A stretch of 64,000 nucleotides of DNA. Source: Manganibacter manganicus. GTDB lineage: Bacteria > Pseudomonadota > Alphaproteobacteria > Rhizobiales > Rhizobiaceae. Where the stretch lies: positions 62,216-126,215 of the forward strand of contig NZ_MDET01000007.1 of NCBI RefSeq assembly GCF_002075885.1, written 5' to 3'. Below the pieces are notes generated by a model. It was not told where the DNA came from, ran no database searches, and was given only the letters and a program-made list of their open reading frames with translations. Shown here in pieces: positions 53,096 through 61,745 of the stretch (the first letter of the stretch is position 1; each line of letters starts with the position of its first letter). Position numbers and translations under genes: made by a program.

Positions 53096-54793
53096 TCACC
53101 CACCAGACATTCTCGAATATCGTGTCACCATGGGTTCTGGTATTCCTGGAAAGGTCAAGGTGGTTTCCAGGCTTGTTTCCGAGCAGGTGTAGCGCATGGT
53201 CGCATTCTCCGGTGCCACCGGCGTGGGAAGCTCCATGGTCGCGGTCATACCGTCGGGAGCGGTCATCTTCACCTCTCCTTGAAAGTGCAATTGATCCTGA
53301 CACAAATTGAGTCGGCCGTCTTCGACGGACCAGCGCCCGGATGACTGGGAAGCCGCCCTACCGTCACCATGCACATCGCCTTCGCTGGTTTCCGCGATGG
53401 TTGTCAACTCGGCTGACAAACGGGCGGTGGCAAATGTGCCGTCGGATTCGTAGGTATAGACGACGTTGTGCCGTTCGCCCTCCACCACCTTCGGCCTTCG
53501 CAGCAGCTTTTGCATCCATTCGATAGGGCCGCCGCCGACTTCCTGCCACTGCCCCACGACACAGGCATCGAGGGCATCGATGCCTCCGCAGGGCTGGCAT
53601 CCGGCTTCGAGGTCGACGCGCAGCTCAAGCGTGCGATCCGAGGTGTCGGCCGCGATGCCGACAAAACGGTAGCGGCTCTCGCCGCCATCATTGGTATCGA
53701 TGGTTTCCGGAAGATCGCCCCATGAACCGCCTTCGCTGCGAGTGGCATAGCCTTCATCGGGCCGGACCTCGGTCGCCCATTCCCCGCACTCCAACTCCAC
53801 CCAGCCGCGGCGGATCACGAAGGGGTCGAGCCTGATCCTCTCGGTCCGGGTTTCAGACCAATGCCACGTATCGCCGTCAGAAGGATTGATCGACAGCGCC
53901 GTGCCGTGCGGATGTTTTATATCGCGGCCGATATAGGCCTGCGCGAAGGACAGCCATTGATCTGCCGTAAGCGCGCCCTGCATGGCGCTGCGCTGCGCGC
54001 CGGCACCGGCTCTGGAAGCCATCTGATGGAGAAAGGGCATGACGCCGGACGGCCCCGTTTCGTCGTTCAGCCAAAGGAAGAAGACAACCGCCTCATAGGC
54101 CATCTCGTAGAGCGGCGTATCGTCCGAGACGCTGTCGAAGCGGTAGGTCCGGTCGTTTAGCGGTCCGATCTCGGGTAATGACAATGCCGCGAACCAGTCG
54201 GCCGAACCTTCAATCCACCAATCGCCGCCGACGCCCGTTCCGGCGCCGCTGCTGCCCATTTGCGCCGGAGACAAACTCGCTTCCTGCACACAGTGAAAGA
54301 ACTCGTGCGCGATCACATAGGCGGCGTGTTCCACCGTGGCGCCGACGCTCAACAGATAAACCGCAATACGGCACTCGCCATCGCTTGCGCCGGTTTGAGC
54401 GGCTATGTTGCTGAAGCGGTCGGACGACGCCTCGCGCGGCGGCGGACCGTCGATAAGCATCACAGTGACATCGTCGAGACGGAAGGAGCCGATCAGGCTG
54501 AGTGCATCGGCTGCCCCACGCAGGCCACGCTCGAATTCATCGATCAGGCGCGGCGACAATGCCCAGTCCGCGTGGCGGTGATGTATGAGCCGTATATCGC
54601 TGGAGCCCGTCTCGGTGAGGACATTGATCCGCAACCGCTCGACGCAATCGAAAGGCATGGTTTCGAGGCGCGGGTCGAACTCTGCCCTGTAGGAAGATTC
54701 AGTGCAATCACCGAAATCCGCCTGGGCGGGCGTTGTGTGAAACCACAAGGTGCAAAAAGCTGCCGCGACAATCGGGATTATGGCTTTCGGCAT
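53096..54793 (-). CDS. Secreted zinc metallopeptidase-like protein (HExxH...E)
   Basis: The 565-residue protein begins with a signal peptide (MPKAIIPIVAAAFCTLWFHTTPAQA). The zinc site is HEFFH at residues 163-167, with a second Glu at 195 in GDWWIEGSADWFA. This fits a gluzincin-type active site. The remaining 350 residues are beta-rich with many cysteines (about 12), so likely disulfide-bonded. No MEROPS family is recognised. A longer frame (to 54829) has a second ATG, but the signal peptide starts at 54793. It lies between the autotransporter and OmpA-like genes; cutting the passenger is a possible role, not shown. Confidence 0.85.
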   Translation of the reverse strand: MPKAIIPIVAAAFCTLWFHTTPAQADFGDCTESSYRAEFDPRLETMPFDCVERLRINVLTETGSSDIRLIHHRHADWALSPRLIDEFERGLRGAADALSLIGSFRLDDVTVMLIDGPPPREASSDRFSNIAAQTGASDGECRIAVYLLSVGATVEHAAYVIAHEFFHCVQEASLSPAQMGSSGAGTGVGGDWWIEGSADWFAALSLPEIGPLNDRTYRFDSVSDDTPLYEMAYEAVVFFLWLNDETGPSGVMPFLHQMASRAGAGAQRSAMQGALTADQWLSFAQAYIGRDIKHPHGTALSINPSDGDTWHWSETRTERIRLDPFVIRRGWVELECGEWATEVRPDEGYATRSEGGSWGDLPETIDTNDGGESRYRFVGIAADTSDRTLELRVDLEAGCQPCGGIDALDACVVGQWQEVGGGPIEWMQKLLRRPKVVEGERHNVVYTYESDGTFATARLSAELTTIAETSEGDVHGDGRAASQSSGRWSVEDGRLNLCQDQLHFQGEVKMTAPDGMTATMELPTPVAPENATMRYTCSETSLETTLTFPGIPEPMVTRYSRMSGG

Positions 54794-54869
54794 TCGATGG
54801 CCCCCGTTTCCTGGCCGGTCGTTCGGCAACTTTGGTCGGCGATCGGGTGAAAATCCTGTTCCCGGCGTG

Positions 54870-57800
54870 TCAGAATTTCACCGTCAGGTCCGCCTTTGCC
54901 CCATGGTCGCTGACGCCATCTCCGATCTGGCCGTTATAGGCGATGGCGAGCTTTGCATTGGGGCTCAGCGCCAGGTCGAGGCCGGCCTCGATGATGGCCG
55001 CATCCTTAGCGATCGGCACGCCGGCGATCGTGAAGGCGTCGCCGCCGGTAAACGCGAGGTCGACGGTCGGTGTGACGTCACCGAAGGCATGGCGCCAGCC
55101 GAGCATGCCGTGCAGCCGTGCCGTTATGCCGCCGAGCGGCAGAGCCGTCCCGGCGCGCAGGCCGAGCGTGGTGAAGGTCGTGTTCTGGCTGGAGGAGGCG
55201 GCCGTTAGCGCCGCCGCACCACCCGTCTCGGTGAAGCCGTCCGTGTGCAGATTGACATAGGCGAGATTGGCAAACGGCTCGAAGCTGATACGGGCGGTGT
55301 CGATGCGATAGCCGGCCTCGGCGAAGAACTGTGCCGTTGAGGCGTCGTATTCGGCTTCGAGACTGTCGGTGAAGCCCGCGAAGGAAGCCGTGCGTGCCGT
55401 ATCGATAGCGTGCCAGCTATAGGCGCCGCCGAAGCGCAGGCCCCATTTGCCGATCTTTGTGCCGGCATAGGCGCCGAGATGGTAGCTGTCGGCGGATCCT
55501 GAGGAGGCGCGGTCATCTATGTCGAAGCTGGTGCTGGAGTAGCCGGCAAGCAGGCCAAGCCGCCATATGTCGGCCACCGCCATATCGCCGCCAAGCACGA
55601 AGCCGCCCGTATCGCGGGTGAGCGAGGCGGCGTTGCCGTCATTGTCCCATTCACCCCAGGAGCCGAAGGCATGGCCCCATGCGGCGAAGCGGTCGGTGTC
55701 GGCAGGCGCGGCCTGAGGCCCGTCGTCACCATAAGCGAGCACCGGCATGGCTTTCGCTCCGACACCGGCGAAGGCGGCAAGCAAACGAGCATCCACCGCC
55801 TCGCGCACAAAGCGGCTGTCCTCGATCAGCACACTCGCAGCAGAGGCGTGAACCTCGCCGGAGATCGCATCGAAGGCTGCCGGCGCTGCCGAGGCCGAGG
55901 GCAAGAGCGCTATGGCGTCCCAGACCGGGTTGCCGGCACCAAGGCTGTCGACGCCTCCGGCGGCGGCCCGTTGGTTCGGGGTCAGCGCAACGCTGGCAAA
56001 GCTGGCGGTTTGAGCAATGGTGAAGGTGACGTCGTTGGTCCCATAGGTCAGTTGCGGCGTCAGGAAGGCCGACGAAAAGCCCATCGCCGTTCCGGCGAAC
56101 GTCCCGGTGACGCCGCCGGTCGCCGTCAGGATCGTGTAGGGCGTGGCAAGGGCGAAATCCGGGAGCGATATGATTTCGACCGTGCCGCCCATCAGCGTCG
56201 CGGCACCGGCCACCTCGATCAGGTCGCTGTTTCCGGCCGCATCGATCTCAACCTCGTAGGTCGACCCCGCCGCCTGCGAGTAGGGGCCGACGATGTGCAG
56301 CGTGCCGATGGAATTGCCCGGCGCGACCGTGCCGCCGACAGTCGTGTTGCCCGTTACCGTGCCAAAACCCGCGAGTCGACCGCCGATATTGACGCCGACG
56401 GTCCCTACGAGATCGCCGTTGACGACAACCAGGCCGCTCGATCCGGGCTGATCGGCGACCGAGACCGCGCCCGTCGCGGTCACTGTCGCGCTCGGACCGA
56501 TGATCAGCGTCCCGTCGCCGCCATCACCGACATAAAGATCGCCGGTATTCGTCCAGCTTGAGGCAATGCCGGCGACAATGGCGGTGCCGCTTGAACCGGC
56601 TCCCCTTCCGATATAGCCGTTGATATTGGTCACCGCACCACCGGCATCAACGCGCAACGTGCCGCTGCCGTTGCCGCCGACTTCCAGGGAAGCCGTGTTC
56701 GTCCAGGTCGAACCGGCGCCGATGACGGTCACCGCGCCGGCGCCCCCGGCCTCAACGCCGATCGTGCTGTCGATGCCCTTCACCTTTCCACCGCTATCAA
56801 TCTCCAGCACGCCGGTGCCCCCCACGCCTACGCCGAAGTCGTCGCTGATGATCCAGACAGCGCCGTCCTTCACCGCAGCGGTGCCGTTGCCTTGGTAGCC
56901 CAGCGAAGTAAAGTCGCTTTCGACCTCGCCTTGGTCGGTGATGGTGAGCGATCCCTCGCCCTTGAAGCCGACATGGAATTGCGTTGCGGGGCCGATCCAC
57001 TTCGAGCCGGCGCCGGTGACGAGCGCCGTGCCGAGCGTGTCGGGCGCGTTGGCAAGGCGTACCTGGCTGTTGCTGATTACCGTGCCTTGATCGGCGATTG
57101 TGAGCGAGCCCTCGCTGCCCGTCAGGCTGCCGATTCTGAGAAAACCGTTGGTGGTCCAGGTGGAGCCGAGCCCAGTGACGGTCGCGGTGCCGACGCCGCC
57201 GGAATCGCGGCCGACGGAGGCATTGCCACCTGTGGTCACGGCGCCGCCGTCTTCGATGGTCAGCGTGCCCGTGCCGTGCTCGCCGACATGCAGGTAGCCG
57301 CTGTTTGTCCATGTGGAGCCGCCGCCCGTTACGGTGACGGAGCCAAAAGAGCGGTCGCCCTGACCGAGGGTGGTGTTTACGCTGGTTGCGGCACCCCGAT
57401 CCTTGATGACCAACCCGCCATCGCCAGTTACCCAGGGAAAACCGCCGCCCACAGTAAAATCGTCCGTTATAGTCCAGCGGGAATTCAGGCCGGTCACGGT
57501 CGCGTCACCTTGCGCGTTGTAGCCGAGATAGGTAACGCCACTGCTGACGGCGCCTCCATTTCCGATGGTCAATATGCCTTGAGCATAGTCGCCAACCTTC
57601 AGGGATCCGGAATTCCAGGTGGAGCCCGTGCCCATGATGGTTGCCGTGCCAAGGCTGGACCTGCCGACCGTGCCTCCTCCGGTTACCAGGTCGCCGTCGC
57701 TATGCACCTGTAGTGTGCCGATGCTGGATGCTGCACCGATCGTAAGATAATCGGCGTTCGCAACACCCGGACCAATCCTGGTATAATTTGGGGTCGTTTC

Positions 57801-58028
57801 GTTCAAAATGACGTCGTCTGCCGCGGTCGGCACGCTGCCGTCGGCCCAGTTGCCCGCCGTGTACCAATCGCCTGAAATCACGCCCGTCCACTCGTCGGCG
57901 CGCGCCGGCCCGACCACGAGTGCCACGACCACCGCAAACCCCGTAAGTGCCGTTGTCGAGCACAGAACTGCCGCCAGATCGAGTGGACCGGATTTATGTT
58001 CGATCCCGGTGTTGTTGTTGCCCTGCAT
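54870..58028 (-). CDS. Autotransporter with T5SS-type passenger repeats (1052 residues)
   Basis: The signal region (MQGNNNTGIEHKSGPLDLAAVLCSTTALTGFAVVVALVVGPARA) has a long N-terminal extension. The ATG at 58028 has a GAGGGA ribosome binding site eight bases upstream. The passenger has about a dozen units of the form LxVGxxGxGTLTIxDGGxVTxxxxxIGxxxGSxGTATVTGxGSTWTN, which match the T5SS/PEP-CTERM-associated repeat (TIGR04393 type). A linker, then a barrel domain of about 290 residues (WGHAFGSWGEWDNDGNAASLTRDTGGFVLGGD...) ends in ADLTVKF, with the terminal aromatic needed for Bam insertion. A divergent AraC gene lies upstream. Confidence 0.93.
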   Translation of the reverse strand: MQGNNNTGIEHKSGPLDLAAVLCSTTALTGFAVVVALVVGPARADEWTGVISGDWYTAGNWADGSVPTAADDVILNETTPNYTRIGPGVANADYLTIGAASSIGTLQVHSDGDLVTGGGTVGRSSLGTATIMGTGSTWNSGSLKVGDYAQGILTIGNGGAVSSGVTYLGYNAQGDATVTGLNSRWTITDDFTVGGGFPWVTGDGGLVIKDRGAATSVNTTLGQGDRSFGSVTVTGGGSTWTNSGYLHVGEHGTGTLTIEDGGAVTTGGNASVGRDSGGVGTATVTGLGSTWTTNGFLRIGSLTGSEGSLTIADQGTVISNSQVRLANAPDTLGTALVTGAGSKWIGPATQFHVGFKGEGSLTITDQGEVESDFTSLGYQGNGTAAVKDGAVWIISDDFGVGVGGTGVLEIDSGGKVKGIDSTIGVEAGGAGAVTVIGAGSTWTNTASLEVGGNGSGTLRVDAGGAVTNINGYIGRGAGSSGTAIVAGIASSWTNTGDLYVGDGGDGTLIIGPSATVTATGAVSVADQPGSSGLVVVNGDLVGTVGVNIGGRLAGFGTVTGNTTVGGTVAPGNSIGTLHIVGPYSQAAGSTYEVEIDAAGNSDLIEVAGAATLMGGTVEIISLPDFALATPYTILTATGGVTGTFAGTAMGFSSAFLTPQLTYGTNDVTFTIAQTASFASVALTPNQRAAAGGVDSLGAGNPVWDAIALLPSASAAPAAFDAISGEVHASAASVLIEDSRFVREAVDARLLAAFAGVGAKAMPVLAYGDDGPQAAPADTDRFAAWGHAFGSWGEWDNDGNAASLTRDTGGFVLGGDMAVADIWRLGLLAGYSSTSFDIDDRASSGSADSYHLGAYAGTKIGKWGLRFGGAYSWHAIDTARTASFAGFTDSLEAEYDASTAQFFAEAGYRIDTARISFEPFANLAYVNLHTDGFTETGGAAALTAASSSQNTTFTTLGLRAGTALPLGGITARLHGMLGWRHAFGDVTPTVDLAFTGGDAFTIAGVPIAKDAAIIEAGLDLALSPNAKLAIAYNGQIGDGVSDHGAKADLTVKF

Positions 58029-58242
58029 ACATTCCCTCGCCGCACAATAGATCGCAGCACATATCAGACCCTCATGGTCATTCATGCGCGGCGCAAAAGA
58101 TAAACCTGCTTCAGAACACAAACTGCCCCGCTGGCGGGCAGGATGTCTTGGACCGGGAGGAACCAGTTGCGGACCAGAAGGCATCAATTGACGCGCTCAT
58201 CTTTGCGGTGCATGTTTTTATATCAGCGATAGGGGATGCCGC

Positions 58243-59232
58243 TTGAATGAGCTGACACCACAGCCGTATCAATACTTCTCCACGGCATCTTTACCGGTTG
58301 CGGACAGGCTCGCGACCTGGAGGGAAGTATTCGGGCAAAAAGTGGTCCATCTCGATATCGAGCCCGCGAAGGACATTCCCTTTCATGCCGAAGGCACATT
58401 GTGCGCGCTTCCCGGCGCCGCGTTCTCCCTGGTATCGGCAACGCCAATTCGCGTAGCGCGGACGCAGAAGCTCATCTCAAACGACAAGGCAGATACGCTC
58501 TTCGTCGTGACTGCCGACACACCGCTTCAGGTTGCCCAGGGCGGCAAGGAGAAGGTGGTGGACGCCGGTGACGCGGTCTTCGTGCGGGGCGGCGAGTGCA
58601 GCACGCTCGCAACGGAACGGGAAACGCACGTCACCAACATTTCGGTTCCGATTGATAGTCTCGCGCCGATGCTTCCCCGCGTCGAAGATTTGTCCATGAC
58701 AGTGATACCCAAGCGAAGCGATACGCTTGACTTATTCCTCGGTTATATTGACCTGGTGCGCGGCTGGCAGGAGGCCGTTTCGGCCGATCTCAGCCACATG
58801 GCAGCAAGTCACCTTCGTGATCTCGTGGCTGCAATTGCCCGCACCGGCGAGCCTACCACAACGGCGATGGAGAACCGCCCGGGCATCCGCGCCGCCCGGC
58901 TGCGCGGGATCAAGGCCACTATCGAAAGCCAGCTCAGCGAGCCGAGCCTCTCGCTTCACGACATTGCAGCGAGCAACGGGATATCGCCACGCTACGTCGG
59001 GAAACTTTTTCGGAATGAAGAAACGACGTTCTCGGATTTTGTACTGGGCCGTCGATTACATCGTGCCTGTCAATTGCTGCGGCATCGCGAGCACGCCGCG
59101 TCGACAATTGCCGCGGTTGCATATGCGTGCGGCTTCGGCGACCTTTCCTATTTCAACCGCACCTTTCGCCGCCGTTACGACATGACACCGTCCGAATATC
59201 GGGAAGATGCGTGGCGGAACCGATGGAAGTGA
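58243..59232 (+). CDS. AraC-family transcriptional regulator divergent from the second autotransporter
   Basis: The 329-residue regulator has an AraC-binding-like N-terminal domain (YFSTASLPVADRLATWREVFGQKVVHLDIEP...) and a C-terminal double HTH. The HTH region is IRAARLRGIKATIESQLSEPSLSLHDIAASNGISPRYVGKLFRNEETTFSDFVLGRRLHRACQLL and ...IAAVAYACGFGDLSYFNRTFRRRYDMTPSEYRE. The start is a TTG (58243) with AGGGG upstream; no in-frame ATG lies anywhere near. It shares a 214-bp promoter region with the divergent autotransporter operon and is the obvious candidate regulator. Confidence 0.9.
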   Translation: MNELTPQPYQYFSTASLPVADRLATWREVFGQKVVHLDIEPAKDIPFHAEGTLCALPGAAFSLVSATPIRVARTQKLISNDKADTLFVVTADTPLQVAQGGKEKVVDAGDAVFVRGGECSTLATERETHVTNISVPIDSLAPMLPRVEDLSMTVIPKRSDTLDLFLGYIDLVRGWQEAVSADLSHMAASHLRDLVAAIARTGEPTTTAMENRPGIRAARLRGIKATIESQLSEPSLSLHDIAASNGISPRYVGKLFRNEETTFSDFVLGRRLHRACQLLRHREHAASTIAAVAYACGFGDLSYFNRTFRRRYDMTPSEYREDAWRNRWK

Positions 59233-59273
59233 TCAGGAACGAATAAAATAGGGAGAGCCCGCGTAAATTCTGA

Positions 59274-59307
59274 CCATACATCGTTAAGTTCCATACATCG
59301 TTAAGTT
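59274..59307. repeat. Tandem direct repeat, two perfect 17-bp units
   Basis: The unit CCATACATCGTTAAGTT occurs twice without a gap (59274-59290 and 59291-59307). It lies in the 257-bp gap between the AraC stop codon and the tarD stop codon. It could be a protein binding site or replication slippage product. Confidence 0.85.
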
Positions 59308-59489
59308 TACGACGCCAATCTGGCTGATTCGCTTTTTCCTGGATCGCGACGGGCCGATGTGCGACCGGGTATTATTTGACCTCACAATCGACAGCAAGCT
59401 TAGCGGTTGCGACCTTGTCAAAATGAAGATCGGCTCTTTAATACGCGCCCATCTGTTGCTAGACACGCAAGCGTCCAAGCGACGCACTC

Positions 59490-60656
59490 TCATTCGGCCA
59501 CTTCCCGCATCACGTGGTAAAGAGCCGACTTGGCTTCGAACCCGACGCCCGGGATCTGCGGCAGGCTGACAAAGCCGTCTTCCACGGCAATACCGTCGGC
59601 AAATCCGCCGAAGGGCTGGAACACGTCCGGATAGCTCTCATTTCCGCCCAGATGAAGGCCGGCGGCGATATTGAGTGACATCTGGTGGCCGCCATGTGGA
59701 ACCACGCGGCGCGAGGACCAGCCCAGTTCCTGCATCACGTCGAGCGTACGCAGATATTCGACCAGCCCGTAGGACAGGGCACAGTCGAATTGCAGCCAGT
59801 CGCGATCCGGGCGCATTTTGCCATATCGCAACAGGTTGCGGGCGTCCTGATGCGAGAAGAGGTTTTCGCCGGTAGCCATCGGCAGGTCGTAGTGCTCGGC
59901 AAGCTCGGCCTGAAGTGCGAAATCGAGCGGATCTCCCGCTTCCTCGTACCAGAACAGATTATATGGCTTGAGGCCTTGCGCATAGGCGATGGCTGTTTCG
60001 AGATCGAAGCGCCCATTGGCGTCGACTGCGAGCCGGCTGCCTTCTCCGACCACGTCGAGCACGGCTTCGATGCGCGCAATGTCTTGCTTGAGCGGCGCGC
60101 CGCCGATCTTCATCTTCACTACGCAATAACCACGGTCGAGGTAGCTGCGCATCTCGTCTTGCAATTTGCCGTGGTCCTTGCCCGGATAGTAGTAGCCGCC
60201 GGCAGCATAGACCCACACCTTCTCGTCGGCCACGCCGCCACGGAAGCGATCGGCAAGCAGGCGCCAGAGCGGAACGCCGGCGATCTTGGCCACGGCGTCC
60301 CACACGGCCATATCGATCGTGCCGACGGCGACGGAGCGTTCGCCATGACCGCCGGGCTTCTCGTTGGTCATCAGCGCATTCCAGATAGCGAAGGGATCCA
60401 GATTATCATTGGCTTCGTCCACAAGACTTGCCGGATCGGCTTCCAGCACGCGGTCGATGAACCGGTCGCGCATCAGCGCGCCTTGTCCGTAGCGGCCGTT
60501 GGAATTGAAACCATAGCCGACCACGCGTTTGCCGTCGTGGATCACGTCGGTAACGACCGCGACGACCGAACAGGTCATTTTCGAAAAATCAATATAGGCA
60601 TTGGCGATCGGGGAGGCGATCGAGACGGTCTTTTCGCGGATTTCGAGGATTCTCAT
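59490..60656 (-). CDS. tarD: D(-)-tartrate dehydratase, enolase superfamily
   Basis: The 388-residue enzyme dehydrates D-tartrate to oxaloacetate. It follows the Bradyrhizobium TarD pattern closely: NAYIDFSKMTCSVVAVVTDV, GYGFNSNGRYGQG, NEKPGGHGERSVAVGTIDMAVWDAVAKIAGVPLWRL and VYAAGGYYYPGKD. The catalytic KxK is in CVVKMKIGG, metal ligands are in AVDANGRF, FWYEEAGDP and ATGENLFSH, and the catalytic His is in PHGGHQMSLN. The ATG at 60656 is preferred over a TTG five codons upstream. It is the distal gene of a tartrate operon with two dehydrogenases and a Tct permease upstream. Confidence 0.93.
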   Translation of the reverse strand: MRILEIREKTVSIASPIANAYIDFSKMTCSVVAVVTDVIHDGKRVVGYGFNSNGRYGQGALMRDRFIDRVLEADPASLVDEANDNLDPFAIWNALMTNEKPGGHGERSVAVGTIDMAVWDAVAKIAGVPLWRLLADRFRGGVADEKVWVYAAGGYYYPGKDHGKLQDEMRSYLDRGYCVVKMKIGGAPLKQDIARIEAVLDVVGEGSRLAVDANGRFDLETAIAYAQGLKPYNLFWYEEAGDPLDFALQAELAEHYDLPMATGENLFSHQDARNLLRYGKMRPDRDWLQFDCALSYGLVEYLRTLDVMQELGWSSRRVVPHGGHQMSLNIAAGLHLGGNESYPDVFQPFGGFADGIAVEDGFVSLPQIPGVGFEAKSALYHVMREVAE

Positions 60657-60667
60657 GTCGTTTCTCT

Positions 60668-61738
60668 TCAACTCAATGCGTCGGCAATCGCTTTGCCGCA
60701 GGTCATGGTGTCCGCCTTGCCGCCAAGGTCGCGCGTGCGCAGGGCAGGTTCGGCCAGTATCTTCTCGATGGCCTGGAGGATGCCGGCCGCCGCCTCGGGA
60801 TGGCCGAGATGGTCGAGCATCATCGCGCCGGCCCAGATCTGGCCGACCGGGTTGGCGATCCCCTGGCCGGCAATATCCGGCGCCGAGCCGTGGACCGGCT
60901 CGAACAATGACGGGAAGGCGCGCTCGGGATTGATATTGCCTGATGGTGCAATGCCGATGGTGCCGGTACAGGCCGGGCCGAGATCGGACAGGATGTCGCC
61001 GAATAGGTTGGAGGCGACTACCACGTCGAAGCGGTCAGGATGCAACACGAACAGTGCGGTCAGGATGTCGATATGATATTTGTCGACTTGCACATCTGGG
61101 TAGGCAGCGGCCATCTCCGCCACGCGCTCGTCCCAATAGGGCATGGTGATGGAAATGCCGTTCGACTTGGTAGCCGAGGTCAGGCGCCGGCCGCGCTTCA
61201 TCGCCAGTTCGAAGGCGTAGCGCAGGATACGGTCGACGCCGATGCGCGACATCACCGTCTCCTGCATCACGATCTCGCGGTCGGTGCCCGGATACATCCT
61301 GCCGCCGATGGAGGAATATTCGCCCTCCGTATTTTCCCGCACGATCATCATGTCGATGTCGCCCGGGCCGCGCCCGACGAGCGGGGAGGGCACGCCCGGC
61401 ATCAAGCGCGCTGGGCGCAGGCTGACATATTGATCGAACTCGCGCCGGAACAGCAGCAGCGAGCCCCAGAGCGAGACGTGATCGGGAACCGTTTCGGGCC
61501 AGCCGACCGCGCCGAAAAACAGCGCGTCATGGCCGCCCACCTGCGATTTCCAGTCATCGGGCATCATCTGGCCGTGCTTGGCGTAATAGGCGCAGGAAGA
61601 GAAATCGAACTCGTCGAACCGCAAACCAAGCCCGTAGCGGCGGGCCGCGGCTTCGAGGACCCGAATTCCTTCGGGTACGACTTCCTTGCCGATCCCGTCG
61701 CCGGGTATGACGGCGATGCGCATGCTGTTGTCGCTCAT
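60668..61738 (-). CDS. Tartrate dehydrogenase/decarboxylase-like (isopropylmalate dehydrogenase family)
   Basis: The 356-residue NAD-dependent decarboxylating dehydrogenase has IPGDGIGKEVVPEG, substrate loop RENTEGEYSSIGGRMYPG, catalytic KSNGISITMPYWDERV and metal-binding Asp region NLFGDILSDLGPACTGTIGIAPSGNINP. It ends with EPVHGSAPDIAGQGIANPVGQIWAGAMMLDHLG. The YAKHGQMMPDDW segment matches tartrate dehydrogenases (TtuC/Tdh) rather than LeuB. It would convert L- or meso-tartrate to oxaloglycolate or glycerate. It sits directly before tarD with an 11-bp gap and seven bases after the second dehydrogenase. Confidence 0.85.
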   Translation of the reverse strand: MSDNSMRIAVIPGDGIGKEVVPEGIRVLEAAARRYGLGLRFDEFDFSSCAYYAKHGQMMPDDWKSQVGGHDALFFGAVGWPETVPDHVSLWGSLLLFRREFDQYVSLRPARLMPGVPSPLVGRGPGDIDMMIVRENTEGEYSSIGGRMYPGTDREIVMQETVMSRIGVDRILRYAFELAMKRGRRLTSATKSNGISITMPYWDERVAEMAAAYPDVQVDKYHIDILTALFVLHPDRFDVVVASNLFGDILSDLGPACTGTIGIAPSGNINPERAFPSLFEPVHGSAPDIAGQGIANPVGQIWAGAMMLDHLGHPEAAAGILQAIEKILAEPALRTRDLGGKADTMTCGKAIADALS

Positions 61739-61745
61739 TTCGTCC

